This document shows positions 8,960 through 18,001 of a DNA stretch of 64,000 nt, piece after piece. Every line of letters starts with the position of its first letter. Position 1 is the stretch's first letter. The notes under the pieces are model-generated. The model was not told where the DNA came from. It ran no database searches and saw only the letters and a program-made list of their open reading frames with translations. The position numbers and the translations under genes are program-made. The stretch is from Aquincola tertiaricarbonis (GTDB taxonomy: Bacteria > Pseudomonadota > Gammaproteobacteria > Burkholderiales > Burkholderiaceae_C): positions 2,914,001 through 2,978,000 of the forward strand of contig NZ_CP097636.1 of NCBI RefSeq assembly GCF_023573145.1, read 5' to 3'.

Positions 8960-10869
8960 GGCGTGGTCGGTGGAGGGTGATCTGCGGCCAGCGGGATCGT
9001 CACCGAGAACGCATTGCGCCCCGGCGTGTCCGCGGGCCGCCATTGGTAGTCGATGCTGGCGCCATACCGCTCGCACAGCTCGCGGCAAATATACAAGCCG
9101 AGGCCAGTGCCCCGGCTGCGGGTGGAGAAGAAGGGCTCGAAGAGATGCCGCTCCACCTCGGGCGGGATCGGCGGGCCGTCGCTGGACACCTCCAGCCGCA
9201 CCTGGGCCAGGCCTTCACGCTGCAACAGCACGCGCACCGCGCCCGGCGCCGCGCTGGCATGGCGCTGGGCGTTGTCCAGCAGGTTCACCAGCACCCGGCG
9301 CAGGTGGTCGAGGTCGAAGCGCACCGGCAACGGCGGCGCGGGCTCCAGCCAGGTGCTCTGCTCGGCCACGGCAGGCGGGGCCGGCGGGCGCTGCAGGTCC
9401 ACCTGCAGCCGGCTGCTGGGCCCCAGGCCCAAGCCCTCGGCACGCGCCCAGTCGGCCACCAGCGGCGGCACCTCGGCCGCCAGGTCGATCAGGCGCGCAT
9501 GCGGCGCACTGCCCGGCGCCACCTCCAGCACGTCGTCGACGATGCGCTTGAGCCGCTCCACGTTGTCGGCCACGATGCGGGTGAGCCGCTGCTGGTCGGG
9601 CGTGGCGGCGTCCTCTTCCATCAAGGCATTGGCCTGGGCGATGGCCGCCAGCGGGTTGCGGATCTCGTGCGCGATGCCGGCCGACACCCGGCCCATCGCA
9701 GCCAGCTTCTCCTGGCGGGTGCGGGCCTGCACGGTGCGCAGGTCCTCGATGAACAGCACGCACAGCTCTTCGCCGGTGCCCTGGCTGCCGGTGGCCAGCC
9801 GGTCCTCGGCCCGGCGGCCGGTGAAGCGCGCACGCAGCCGCAGCCGTCGTTCGCCCGCGCCGGGAAACTGCAGGCCGGCTTCGCGCATGCCCTCGCCCCA
9901 ACCGCCGGACTCGAACGCATCGGACACCGCGCGCGCCAGGCCCTGCCAGGCCGGCACCTGCGGCAGCTCGAAGGGCGCGGCCGGCGCCAGGCCCTGGTCG
10001 GCCAGCAGCCGCCGCGCCGCCGGGTTGGCGGCCCGCACCCGCATGCGGCGGTCGATCACCAGCACGCCGTCCGCCATCTGCTCGATCACCAGCCGGTTGA
10101 GCTGCGCCTGCTGGCGCGCCAGCTCCAGGCTGCCGCGGGCGGCCGCTTCTTCGCGCGCCAGCCGGCTGGCCAGCTCACCGGCCAGCAGCGCGATGACGAA
10201 CAGGCCGATGCCGGCCAGGCCGGCCTGCATCATCAGCACCGTGAGGTCGCCACCGGCCAGGGTGCCGCGCCAGGCGCCGCCCAGCAGCACCAGCGCCGCC
10301 GCCGCCGCGGTGCCCAGCGAGGTGATGCGCGGCGTGAGCACCGCCGACATCAGCACCGGCAGCACCAGCAGGGCCACGTAATTGAAGCCGGACGCCGGGT
10401 CCAGCAGGTGCAGCACCGAGAACACCACCACGTCCACGCCCACCGTGGCCGCGGTGACCGGCACCGACAGCGCCGGCCCGGCGCCCGCATGGCGCCAGCG
10501 CGGCAGCAGCCACAGCAGCAGCGCCTGGGCGGCATAACCGGCGCTCAGGATCAACGCCGGCCACAAGGCGCGCACGCCCAGCGCGCTGCCGGTGCCCTGG
10601 GCCAGCAGCAGCGCCAGGCCGATCACCGCGCGGGCGCCGATGAAGAGGCGGAAGAAGCGCCGGAAAGCGGTGGGCTCGGCCTGCGGATCGCCGCGGCGAT
10701 CGGCCGCACCCGCGCCCGGCGCGCGGCCTTCACCGCCCAGCGTGCCCAGCCAGGTCTGAGGGGCTTCGCCGCCCCGATCGGTGGCACGGCGGCCGTGGCG
10801 CCGCCGGTCGACAGGGCCGCTGCTGGGCGGCGCAGGCGGCTCGGGCCCGCGCGCGGCGCCGGTGCTCAC
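8956..10869 (-). CDS. pilS: membrane sensor histidine kinase, PilS-like
   Basis: A 637-residue kinase starting with GTG at 10869. A polar N-terminus of about 60 residues precedes six predicted membrane helices (about 65-235), then a PAS-like segment (EQMADGVLVIDRRMRVRAAN). The HisKA box has its phospho-accepting histidine in GIAHEIRNPLAA (about 401), and the ATPase domain shows LLDNAQRHA and GTGLGLYICREL (about 588). In PilS the membrane part senses pilin subunits. The stop overlaps the pilR start and its own start overlaps the PP0621-type gene by 4 bases. Confidence 0.87.
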   Translation of the reverse strand: MSTGAARGPEPPAPPSSGPVDRRRHGRRATDRGGEAPQTWLGTLGGEGRAPGAGAADRRGDPQAEPTAFRRFFRLFIGARAVIGLALLLAQGTGSALGVRALWPALILSAGYAAQALLLWLLPRWRHAGAGPALSVPVTAATVGVDVVVFSVLHLLDPASGFNYVALLVLPVLMSAVLTPRITSLGTAAAAALVLLGGAWRGTLAGGDLTVLMMQAGLAGIGLFVIALLAGELASRLAREEAAARGSLELARQQAQLNRLVIEQMADGVLVIDRRMRVRAANPAARRLLADQGLAPAAPFELPQVPAWQGLARAVSDAFESGGWGEGMREAGLQFPGAGERRLRLRARFTGRRAEDRLATGSQGTGEELCVLFIEDLRTVQARTRQEKLAAMGRVSAGIAHEIRNPLAAIAQANALMEEDAATPDQQRLTRIVADNVERLKRIVDDVLEVAPGSAPHARLIDLAAEVPPLVADWARAEGLGLGPSSRLQVDLQRPPAPPAVAEQSTWLEPAPPLPVRFDLDHLRRVLVNLLDNAQRHASAAPGAVRVLLQREGLAQVRLEVSSDGPPIPPEVERHLFEPFFSTRSRGTGLGLYICRELCERYGASIDYQWRPADTPGRNAFSVTIPLAADHPPPTTP

Positions 10870-11102
10870 CCGCGCGGCCCGGCGTCGCGGTGCGCGGCGC
10901 TGCAGAACACCTGGCCGTCAGGGCCGGGCAGCGACTCGCTGCGCGGCAGATGCAGGCCGCAATGGCCGCAGGCCACCATGCCTTCGAGCTGCGGCGCGGC
11001 CGAGGGCCGCGGCCGCCGCGGCGTCGGCGGTGGTGCCGAGCGCTTGCGCGACATCACGTACAGCACCACGCCGATGATGAGAAACAGCACCAGGTACTTC
11101 AT
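10866..11102 (-). CDS. PP0621-family small membrane protein with zinc-ribbon-like cysteines
   Basis: A 78-residue protein with an N-terminal transmembrane helix (YLVLFLIIGVVLYVMS) and a cytoplasmic tail. The tail carries Cys-Gly-His-Cys (VACGHCGLHLP) and a later Cys-x3-His (FCSAAHRD), compatible with one zinc site. This arrangement and the position next to pilS are characteristic of the PP0621 family, whose function is unknown. It overlaps the genes on both sides by 4 bases (ATGA/GTGA), so it is part of the pil-associated operon. Confidence 0.8.
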   Translation of the reverse strand: MKYLVLFLIIGVVLYVMSRKRSAPPPTPRRPRPSAAPQLEGMVACGHCGLHLPRSESLPGPDGQVFCSAAHRDAGPRG

Positions 11103-11950
11103 GACACGCGGCCCAGCAGCACCTCGAGCACGAAACGCGAGCCGATGTAGGCCAGCAGCAGCAGCGCCGCGCCGGCATACAGCCAGCGGGTGGCATGGCG
11201 GCCGCGCCAGCCGCGCACGTGGCGGCCCACCATCAGCACCGCCACCGTGCCCCAGCCCAGCAGCGAGAAGATGGTCTTGTGGTCCCACTTCCACAGCGCC
11301 GGCGACTGCACCGCACTGCCGATGCCCAGCAGCAGCGCCGCGCTGAGCACCACGAAGCCGGCATCGACGAAGCGGAAGGTCAGGCGCTCCAGCCGCATCA
11401 ACGGCAGGCCCAGCGGCGCGGGCAGCACACCGCCCGGAGCCGGCGGCCGGCCGGCGCGCGGGCGCATCTGGCGCTCGGCCGCGTCCAGCAGCGAGGCATG
11501 CAGCACCGCCGCCCCGAAGAGGCCATACGAAGCCACGCCCAACAACCAGTGCAGCGGCACCCAGGGCGAACCCACGTGCACCCGCACGTCGCCCGGGAAC
11601 ATCAAGGTGAGCAGCAGCGTGGCGCTGCCGGCCAGGGCCAGCAGCCGTCGCACGCCGGGCAAGGGTACGAAGCGGCTTTCCACCGCATGCATGGCCAGCA
11701 CCAGCCACACGGTGACCGACAGCGCAGGTGCGAAGCCGAAGCGCGCGCCACGCTGCGCCTGGCCCCAGCCGCCCACGTCGAGCACCAGCGCCAGGCCATG
11801 GGCCACCCAGGCCACCCCGAGGGCGACGGCGGGCCAGCGCGAGCGTGACTCGATCGGCCAGGTGGCCGCCGCATACCCCACCAGCGCGACCAGGCCGAGC
11901 ACCCAGACCGATAAGGCCGCCACGTCGGTGGAACCCGAGAGAAAGTTCAT
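11099..11950 (-). CDS. cytochrome c assembly-type inner-membrane protein (YpjD-like)
   Basis: A 283-residue polytopic protein with about eight hydrophobic helices. The tryptophan-containing segment WVPLHWLLGVASYGLFG and the WDHKTIFSLLGWG segment resemble the CcmC/CcsA haem-handling fold, and family members are annotated as cytochrome c assembly proteins. Whether this subgroup (YpjD/CorE-like) handles haem is not established. Start ATG at 11950, which removes a low-complexity N-terminus of the longer frame. It is first in the operon leading to pilS-pilR, is divergent from ffh, and leaves a 234-bp intergenic region holding repeat copy 2. Confidence 0.8.
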   Translation of the reverse strand: MNFLSGSTDVAALSVWVLGLVALVGYAAATWPIESRSRWPAVALGVAWVAHGLALVLDVGGWGQAQRGARFGFAPALSVTVWLVLAMHAVESRFVPLPGVRRLLALAGSATLLLTLMFPGDVRVHVGSPWVPLHWLLGVASYGLFGAAVLHASLLDAAERQMRPRAGRPPAPGGVLPAPLGLPLMRLERLTFRFVDAGFVVLSAALLLGIGSAVQSPALWKWDHKTIFSLLGWGTVAVLMVGRHVRGWRGRHATRWLYAGAALLLLAYIGSRFVLEVLLGRVS

Positions 11951-11988
11951 GAAGTAATGAGGCCCCCTGGTCCGGGCTGCACCCGGCC

Positions 11989-12027
11989 CGCCCCCCGAGG
12001 GGGCCAAGGAAACTTGGGGCGGCCCGG
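11989..12027 (-). repeat. dispersed intergenic GC-rich repeat, copy 2
   Basis: cttggggcggcccgg (12013-12027) and cgccccccgaggggg (11989-12003) are the reverse complement of the two blocks at 1381-1419. The copy sits in the divergent region between the YpjD-like gene and ffh. Confidence 0.5.
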
Positions 12028-12184
12028 CGTTTCCTTGGCAGTGTACGTTCGGGGCACTGCGCCTTCGCGTCTTGCCGCAGTGACGGCCCGGCCGCCCACA
12101 CCCCGCCTGCTAGCATTTGCCCCTTCGGCCGCCCTCTGCGCCTGTCTCGCGCGGCCCCTGCCCCCTGAAGCTCCCGGAACCGTC

Positions 12185-13579
12185 ATGGCCTCCACACTCG
12201 CCGATCGCCTGTCGCAACTCGTCAAGACGATGCGCGGCCAAGCCCGCATCACCGAAGACAACGTCAAGGACATGCTGCGCGAGGTGCGCATGGCCCTGCT
12301 GGAGGCCGACGTGGCGCTGCCGGTGGTGCGCGACTTCATCGAGCGGGTGAAGAACAAGGCGCTGGGCGCCGAAGTGGCCGGCTCGCTGAACCCCGGCCAG
12401 GCGCTGGTGGGCATCGTGCACAAGGAGCTGGCCGCCACCATGGGCGAAGGCGTCAGCGACCTCGACCTGGCCACGCAGCCGCCCGCGATCATCCTGATGG
12501 CCGGCCTGCAGGGCGCCGGCAAGACCACCACCACCGCCAAGCTGGCCAAGCACCTGATCGAGCGGCGCAAGAAGAAGGTGCTGACCGTCAGCGCCGACGT
12601 CTACCGCCCCGCCGCCATCGAGCAGCTGAAGACCGTGACGCGCCAGGCCGGCGCCGAGTGGTTTGCCAGCACGCCCGACCAGAAACCGCACGACATCGCG
12701 CTGGCCGCGCTGGACTACGCCCGCAAGCACTACTTTGACGTGCTGCTGGTGGACACCGCCGGCCGGCTGGCCATCGACGAGGCCTTGATGGCCGAGATCC
12801 GCGACCTGCACGCCACGCTCAAGCCGGTGGAAACGCTGTTCGTCGTCGATGCGATGCAGGGCCAGGACGCGATCAACACCGCCAAGGCCTTCAAGGAGGC
12901 GCTGCCGCTCACCGGCATCGTGCTGACCAAGCTGGACGGCGATTCGCGCGGCGGCGCGGCGCTGTCGGTGCGCCAGATCACCGGCGCGCCGATCAAGTTC
13001 GCGGGCGTGTCCGAGAAGATCGACGGCCTGGAGGTGTTCGACGCCGAACGCCATGCCGGCCGCGTGCTGGGCATGGGCGACATCGTCGCGCTGGTGGAAG
13101 AAGTCCAGAAGGGCGTGGACATCCAGGCCGCGCAGAAGCTGGCCACCAAGCTCAAGAGCGGCGACAACTTCGACCTCAACGACTTCCTGTCGCAGATCAC
13201 GCAGATGAAGAAGATGGGCGGCCTGTCCAGCCTGATGGACAAGCTGCCGGCGCAGATGACCGCCAAGGCCGGCCAGCCCGACATGGACCGCGCCGAGCGC
13301 GAGGTGCGCCGCATGGAAGGCATCATCAACTCGATGACGCCGCTGGAGCGCCGCAAGCCCGAGCTGCTCAAGGCCAGCCGCAAGCGCCGCATCGCCGCCG
13401 GCTCGGGCGTGCATGTGCAGGAGGTCAACCGCCTGCTCAACCAGTTCGAGCAGATGCAGGGAATGATGAAGAAGATGAAGGGCGGCGGCCTCATGAAGAT
13501 GATGAAGCGCATGGGCGGCATGAAGGGCATGGGCGGCCTGGGTGGCGGCGGTTTCGGAGGGCTGGGCGGGCCCCGCTGA
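12185..13579 (+). CDS. ffh: signal recognition particle GTPase Ffh
   Basis: A 464-residue SRP54 homologue that binds signal sequences of nascent membrane proteins together with 4.5S RNA and delivers ribosomes to FtsY. The N domain opens with MASTLADRLSQL. The G domain shows G1 GLQGAGKTTT at about 107-116, DTAGRLAID and TKLDGDSRGG. A methionine-rich M domain follows, ending in a Gly/Met tail (MGGMKGMGGLGGG). The ATG at 12185 begins the conserved N domain; the longer upstream frame is not conserved-looking. The receptor gene ftsY lies only 0.9 kb away, in convergent orientation. Confidence 0.95.
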   Translation: MASTLADRLSQLVKTMRGQARITEDNVKDMLREVRMALLEADVALPVVRDFIERVKNKALGAEVAGSLNPGQALVGIVHKELAATMGEGVSDLDLATQPPAIILMAGLQGAGKTTTTAKLAKHLIERRKKKVLTVSADVYRPAAIEQLKTVTRQAGAEWFASTPDQKPHDIALAALDYARKHYFDVLLVDTAGRLAIDEALMAEIRDLHATLKPVETLFVVDAMQGQDAINTAKAFKEALPLTGIVLTKLDGDSRGGAALSVRQITGAPIKFAGVSEKIDGLEVFDAERHAGRVLGMGDIVALVEEVQKGVDIQAAQKLATKLKSGDNFDLNDFLSQITQMKKMGGLSSLMDKLPAQMTAKAGQPDMDRAEREVRRMEGIINSMTPLERRKPELLKASRKRRIAAGSGVHVQEVNRLLNQFEQMQGMMKKMKGGGLMKMMKRMGGMKGMGGLGGGGFGGLGGPR

Positions 13580-13661
13580 AACGCCTCGTCACCTTTGCGA
13601 GGTTGCCCCTGCCGGGTGGGGGCGCTACGGTCCGCCGCTGTAGCAATCGCAACGCAAGGGC

Positions 13662-14408
13662 ATGGACGACGCTTGGATCTGGTTGGGAACGGGCATCGCC
13701 GGCACGCTGATCCTGCTGACGCCGCTGTGGCTGCGCGCGCAGCGGCATTCGAAGGCGCAACAGGCGCTGGATCGACTCGACACCCTGGCGAACTGGCCGC
13801 CTGAGGCCACCCGCGTGCTCGACCTGCATGAGCGCCTGGCCCTGCAGGCGCTGCACCGCGCCCTGCCCGACCACCTGCTGCTGGCGGCGGTGCCACTGGC
13901 AGGTTTTCTCAATGTGCCGCGCCGTCACTCGTACACCGAGTGGCTCAAGCGCGTGGGCCATCTGAGCGTGGACCTGATGGTGTGCGACAGCTCGTCGCAG
14001 GTGGTGGCCGTGGTGCTGCTGCGCAAGCCCAACGACAGCGCCAAGCGCCTGCGCCGCACCGAGCGCATCGTACGGGTGCTGGAAGCGGCCCGCGTGCGGG
14101 TGCTGGTGCTCAATGCGGGCGCCCTGCCCGTGCCCGATGCGCTGCGCGAGGCGGTGCTGCCTGTCGCGCGACCCGGTGTGCCGGTGCCGGCCCGGCAGCC
14201 CCAGGAAGAGCCCATGCATGGCGATGTGGTGGCCACACCGCCGCGCCCCGGGCCGGCCCACGGGCTGGGCCTGCCGGTGCCGCTGGTGCTGGAGCGCCAC
14301 CCCAACAGCCACCCGCCCACCGACCGCGAGACACCGCCGTCGACCTGGTTCGACGACCTGGACCCCGGCGGCGACGCCGGCCCGCCGCTGCGGCCCGGCT
14401 CGATCTGA
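13662..14408 (+). CDS. DUF2726-type membrane-anchored protein
   Basis: A 248-residue protein with an N-terminal transmembrane helix (GIAGTLILLTPLWL). A domain at about residues 60-170 follows the DUF2726 pattern (RALPDHLLLAAVPLAGFLN, then VDLMVCDSSSQVVAVVLLRK and RVLVLNAG). DUF2726 resembles nuclease-like folds, but no function is known. The proline-rich C-terminal 75 residues look disordered. It follows ffh by 82 bp on the same strand. Confidence 0.6.
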   Translation: MDDAWIWLGTGIAGTLILLTPLWLRAQRHSKAQQALDRLDTLANWPPEATRVLDLHERLALQALHRALPDHLLLAAVPLAGFLNVPRRHSYTEWLKRVGHLSVDLMVCDSSSQVVAVVLLRKPNDSAKRLRRTERIVRVLEAARVRVLVLNAGALPVPDALREAVLPVARPGVPVPARQPQEEPMHGDVVATPPRPGPAHGLGLPVPLVLERHPNSHPPTDRETPPSTWFDDLDPGGDAGPPLRPGSI

Positions 14409-14429
14409 ACCGGACCGCAGTGCGCGCTG

Positions 14430-15866
14430 TCAGTTCAGCAGCGCGTGCGCGAATTCACGCGCATTGAAGGTCTCCAGGTCGGAGAGCTGCTCACCCACAC
14501 CGATGAAATACACCACCAGCGGCCGCAGGCCCGGCTGCTTGGCGCTGCGCTCACGCGCCCACAGCGCGATGGCGGCCAGCACGCCGCCCTTGGCCGTGCC
14601 GTCGAGCTTGGTGATGATCAGGCCGCTGACCTGCAGCGCCTCGTCGAAGGCCTTGACCTGCGTCAGCGCGTTCTGGCCGGTGTTGCCATCCACCACCAGC
14701 AGCACCTCGTGCGGTGCGTCGGGCTGCGCCTTGGCGATCACGCGGCGGATCTTCTTCAGCTCCTCCATCAGGTGCAGCTGGGTGGGCAGGCGGCCGGCGG
14801 TGTCGGCGATCACGACATCGCATTCGCGCGCGCGGCCGGCCATCACCGCGTCGTAGGTCACGGCCGCGGGGTCGCCGCCTTCCTGGCTAACCACTTCCAC
14901 CCGGTTGCGGCCGGCCCACACCGTGAGCTGCTCACGCGCGGCAGCGCGGAAGGTGTCGGCCGCGGCCAGCAGCACCTTCTGCTCGGCATCGGCCAGGTGG
15001 CGGGTGAGCTTGCCGATGCTGGTCGTCTTGCCGGCGCCGTTGACGCCCACCACCATCATCACGGTAGGCGTGGCCTCGCCGATCACCAGCGGGCGCTCCA
15101 GCGGCTGCAGCAACGCGGCGATGGCATCGGCCAGCAGGCCCTTCACCGCCATCGGCTCGGTCACGCCGGCTTCCTTGACCCGACGCTTGAGGTCGTCGAG
15201 CAGCCACTGCGTGGCCTTGACGCCGGCGTCGGCCATCAGCAGCGCGCTTTCCAGCTCTTCGTACAGCGCATCGTCGATCTTGGTGCCGGAGAACACCTGC
15301 GCGATGCTGGAGCCCGTCTTGCGCAGGCCCTGGCTGAGCTTGCTGACCCACTCGGTACGCTCCAGCGGCGCATCGAAGTTGGCCATCGCGCCGCGCAGGT
15401 CGGCGTGCACCGGGGCGGCGGCCGGGGGGCGGGGCGCCGGTGCGGGCGCGGGACGGGGCGCCACCGCCGGGCTGGCCGGCGCGGCAACGGGCGGTGCCGG
15501 CGGCGGGCGCAGCGTGCGCAGGTCCACGCCAGGAGGCGCCACTGGGGCCGGCGCGGGTGCGGCCAAGGGTGCGGGTGCAGGTGCGGGCGCGAACACCGGC
15601 GCCGCGGGCGCAGGCACCGGCATGGCGGGCTGCACGGCAGGCGGCTGGAAGGCCGTGACGGGTGCCGCCGGTGGCACCGCCGGAGCCAGCATGGGTGCGG
15701 CGGCCGGTGTCGGGACGGGCGCTGCCGGGGGCACGGCCGCCGGTGCAGGCACCGGGGCCGGAGCCGGCGCGGGCGTGGCCAGGGGCGCGGGCCGCAGCGT
15801 GCGCAGGTCAACCGCGGGCGGTCCCGGCGGTGGCGGGGGCGGCTTTTTCTTGAAGAAACTGAACAT
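14430..15866 (-). CDS. ftsY: signal recognition particle receptor FtsY
   Basis: A 478-residue SRP receptor GTPase. Residues 1-8 (MFSFFKKK) are followed by about 165 residues of proline/alanine-rich low complexity containing VDLRTLRP twice (about 18-25 and 117-124). The NG domain then starts near ERTEWVSKLSQGL, with G1 GVNGAGKTTSIGK at about 273, DTAGRLPTQ and TKLDGTAKGG. In E. coli the N-terminal A domain is acidic; here it is nearly uncharged, although the NG core is complete. Start ATG at 15866; the upstream frame overlaps the tRNA promoter region. Confidence 0.94.
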   Translation of the reverse strand: MFSFFKKKPPPPPPGPPAVDLRTLRPAPLATPAPAPAPVPAPAAVPPAAPVPTPAAAPMLAPAVPPAAPVTAFQPPAVQPAMPVPAPAAPVFAPAPAPAPLAAPAPAPVAPPGVDLRTLRPPPAPPVAAPASPAVAPRPAPAPAPRPPAAAPVHADLRGAMANFDAPLERTEWVSKLSQGLRKTGSSIAQVFSGTKIDDALYEELESALLMADAGVKATQWLLDDLKRRVKEAGVTEPMAVKGLLADAIAALLQPLERPLVIGEATPTVMMVVGVNGAGKTTSIGKLTRHLADAEQKVLLAAADTFRAAAREQLTVWAGRNRVEVVSQEGGDPAAVTYDAVMAGRARECDVVIADTAGRLPTQLHLMEELKKIRRVIAKAQPDAPHEVLLVVDGNTGQNALTQVKAFDEALQVSGLIITKLDGTAKGGVLAAIALWARERSAKQPGLRPLVVYFIGVGEQLSDLETFNAREFAHALLN

Positions 15867-15931
15867 GTGCAGATTGTCGCGCGTGACGCTGGACACGCCA
15901 CAAAATTTGTCGCTATACTGCAAGGCTCCAA

Positions 15932-16010
<79 letters not shown>

Positions 16011-16020
16011 ATCTAAAATA

Positions 16021-16053
16021 GCCTCGCAGGTCAAAGACTTGCGAGGCTTTTTT
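16021..16053 (+). terminator. Rho-independent terminator after the tRNA, supplied by island 1
   Basis: A 12-bp stem with one G-T wobble (gcctcgcaggtc / gacttgcgaggc), AAA loop, then a run of six T. It lies 12 bp beyond the tRNA and inside the island, so the element provides the transcription stop for the tRNA it occupies. Confidence 0.85.
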
Positions 16054-17913
16054 CTTGGCCGGGGTATCCACCTAGGGTATCCACTTTTGGCCGCCAAGCC
16101 CGCTCGACTCGCCCGCAACCGACACGGCACCTTCACCTTCCGGTGGATCGTGCCGGTGCCTCTGCGCGAGCGCGTGGGCGCGCGCCGCGAGATCAGGGTC
16201 TCCCTTCGCACGAAGGACTGCCGGACAGCACGCATCCTCGCGCTCGAGCTCAACTTAGAACTCGAACGACTGCGCGCCGCCATGTCCAAGGACCCTGCCG
16301 CCGATCTCCGGCACCTGATCACCCCGCTCAACCTCAAGCTGCCGGGCGGCATCGAAGCCGAGATCAAGGACGACAACGACCTCCGCCTCTTCCAGAGCTT
16401 CCTGACGCAGAACGGCGACCTGCGCGACGCGCTGATGAAGGCCATCCGCCGCGGCGAAGATCCCAGCCAGGCGATGGCCAGCCTCGTGCAGGACCTCAAG
16501 CAGGCCGCCAGCGGCGCTCACCGCGTCGCTCGCCCGACGCCGATGGTCGAGGCCATCCAGCAGTTCGTCGCTGCCGCGAACGCGGGATCGGCCGCCGAGG
16601 TCACGCGCGGCACCCGCAGCACGCCCGGCGAGAAGCTGCGCACGCTGACCATGCTGCTCGATGATCTGGCTGCGCAAGGCCGCGACCGAGAGACCGTGTG
16701 TGTCCACGAAGTCACCCGGTCCGACGTCAAAGGTTTCGTCGATCGCTACGCCAAGCGTCCGTCGAAGGCCGCCAGGGTGGCCCTCGCAGACCGCAAGCGT
16801 GCGGCGACGTCGCCTGAAGACACCGCGGTCGAGCCGACCAAGGCAGAGCTGAAGACCCTCAACGCGCGCACGGTCAAGAAAGCGCTTGGCCACCTCCAAG
16901 ACTTTTTCGTGCAGGCGCTGGCCAACGACTGGATCGCCATCAGCCCGATCGACGACGCCTTCGACCGAGCCACCGCGCAGTACCGCGTGATCTCCAGCAA
17001 GGAGAAGAAGTCCAACCACTACGACCTCTTCGATGAAGCCGAGATCCAGGGCATCTTCGAACCGCGGCGCTATCTGCGCAACCTGAACGCGGCGGATGAC
17101 TTCTGGGCGCCGCTGCTGGCGCTCTTCAGCGGCGCACGCGCGGGAGAACTCGTCGGCCTGCGCGTGGCCGACATCGTGCTCGACGCGCCGTCGCAGCTGT
17201 GGGTGATCAACATCAGCGAGGAACTCAACGACAGCGACGGGCCCAAGACCCAGAACTCCGTCCGCAGGATTCCCATCGCGTCGGCGCTCGTCGAACTCGG
17301 CTTCCTGGCCTACGTCGAGAAGCTGCGCCTGGCCGGCGCACAGGCGCTGTTTCCGCATCGCCCGATGAACAAGACGCGGAAGAACGATCCCTCCAAGCAC
17401 CTCTCCCGCGTGTACTCGGAGCATCTGCGCGACTGCGATCTGAAGACCGCCAAGAAAGTGTTCCATTCGTTCAGGCACACCGCCATCACGCGCATGCACG
17501 TGCGCGGGGTGCCGGTCGGCGACGCTGAACTGATCGTCGGCCACGCATCGCAGGACACCGAGCTTCGGCTGCAGGCAGGGCGTGGCGCCGCTGGAAATCG
17601 CGGCAACGCGACGCACCTGGATACCTATGTCGATGCGGCGGCTTTTGCCGACAACGACAAGCCGCTGATGTTGCGGCTGCGCGAGCACGTCGATCGCTGC
17701 CTCACCTTCGGCATCGACTTCGCAGGCCTGAAAGAGGCTGCGGCCATCGTCCAAGAACTCACTGTCTTGGAAGGGAAGCGGTGGAAGTCGGGCTGGCACG
17801 CCAACAGCCACAAGGTGGCGCAGATGATGACGGAGCGGGTCGCCGGCGCCTGCGGCCGACCGGCCGACGCCGCGTCGCCGGCCCCAGCGGGACCCGGCAC
17901 CGCAGCGGCCTGA
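16039..17913 (+). CDS. tyrosine integrase of island 1
   Basis: A long (up to 624 residues) phage-type integrase. The N-terminal arm region has NRHGTFTFRWIVPVP. The catalytic domain shows the first Arg in SGARAGELVGLRV (about 365), His-x-x-Arg in FHSFRHTAITRM (about 475), His in IVGHAS and the tyrosine in HLDTYVD (about 529). An insertion of about 20 residues follows the GHAS box. The start is uncertain: the frame opens with TTG at 16039 inside the tRNA terminator, and TTG at 16087 or GTG at 16150 are alternatives. Its position next to the tRNA fits the enzyme that catalyses tRNA-Met/attP recombination. Confidence 0.88.
   Translation: MRGFFLGRGIHLGYPLLAAKPARLARNRHGTFTFRWIVPVPLRERVGARREIRVSLRTKDCRTARILALELNLELERLRAAMSKDPAADLRHLITPLNLKLPGGIEAEIKDDNDLRLFQSFLTQNGDLRDALMKAIRRGEDPSQAMASLVQDLKQAASGAHRVARPTPMVEAIQQFVAAANAGSAAEVTRGTRSTPGEKLRTLTMLLDDLAAQGRDRETVCVHEVTRSDVKGFVDRYAKRPSKAARVALADRKRAATSPEDTAVEPTKAELKTLNARTVKKALGHLQDFFVQALANDWIAISPIDDAFDRATAQYRVISSKEKKSNHYDLFDEAEIQGIFEPRRYLRNLNAADDFWAPLLALFSGARAGELVGLRVADIVLDAPSQLWVINISEELNDSDGPKTQNSVRRIPIASALVELGFLAYVEKLRLAGAQALFPHRPMNKTRKNDPSKHLSRVYSEHLRDCDLKTAKKVFHSFRHTAITRMHVRGVPVGDAELIVGHASQDTELRLQAGRGAAGNRGNATHLDTYVDAAAFADNDKPLMLRLREHVDRCLTFGIDFAGLKEAAAIVQELTVLEGKRWKSGWHANSHKVAQMMTERVAGACGRPADAASPAPAGPGTAAA
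16062..16084 (+). repeat. direct repeat gggtatccac x2 near attL
   Basis: The 10-mer gggtatccac occurs at 16062-16071 and 16075-16084, a 13-bp period, between attL and the conserved part of the integrase. A candidate arm-type binding site for integrase or an excisionase; no test possible here. Confidence 0.35.
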
Positions 17914-17916
17914 TCT

Positions 17917-18001
17917 CGCATTTCAGGCAGCACGCCCCTAGTCGCATTTCAGCACCACCACCACGCCGCATTAACAACCACATGAGCGCGCCTGAAATGC
18001 G
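17917..18001. repeat. cgcatttcag repeats at the second recombinase
   Basis: cgcatttcag occurs directly at 17917-17926 and 17943-17952 and inverted (ctgaaatgcg) at 17992-18001, bracketing the start codon at 17982. The spacing suggests a DNA-binding site set, for an operator or recombinase arm sites. Confidence 0.45.
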
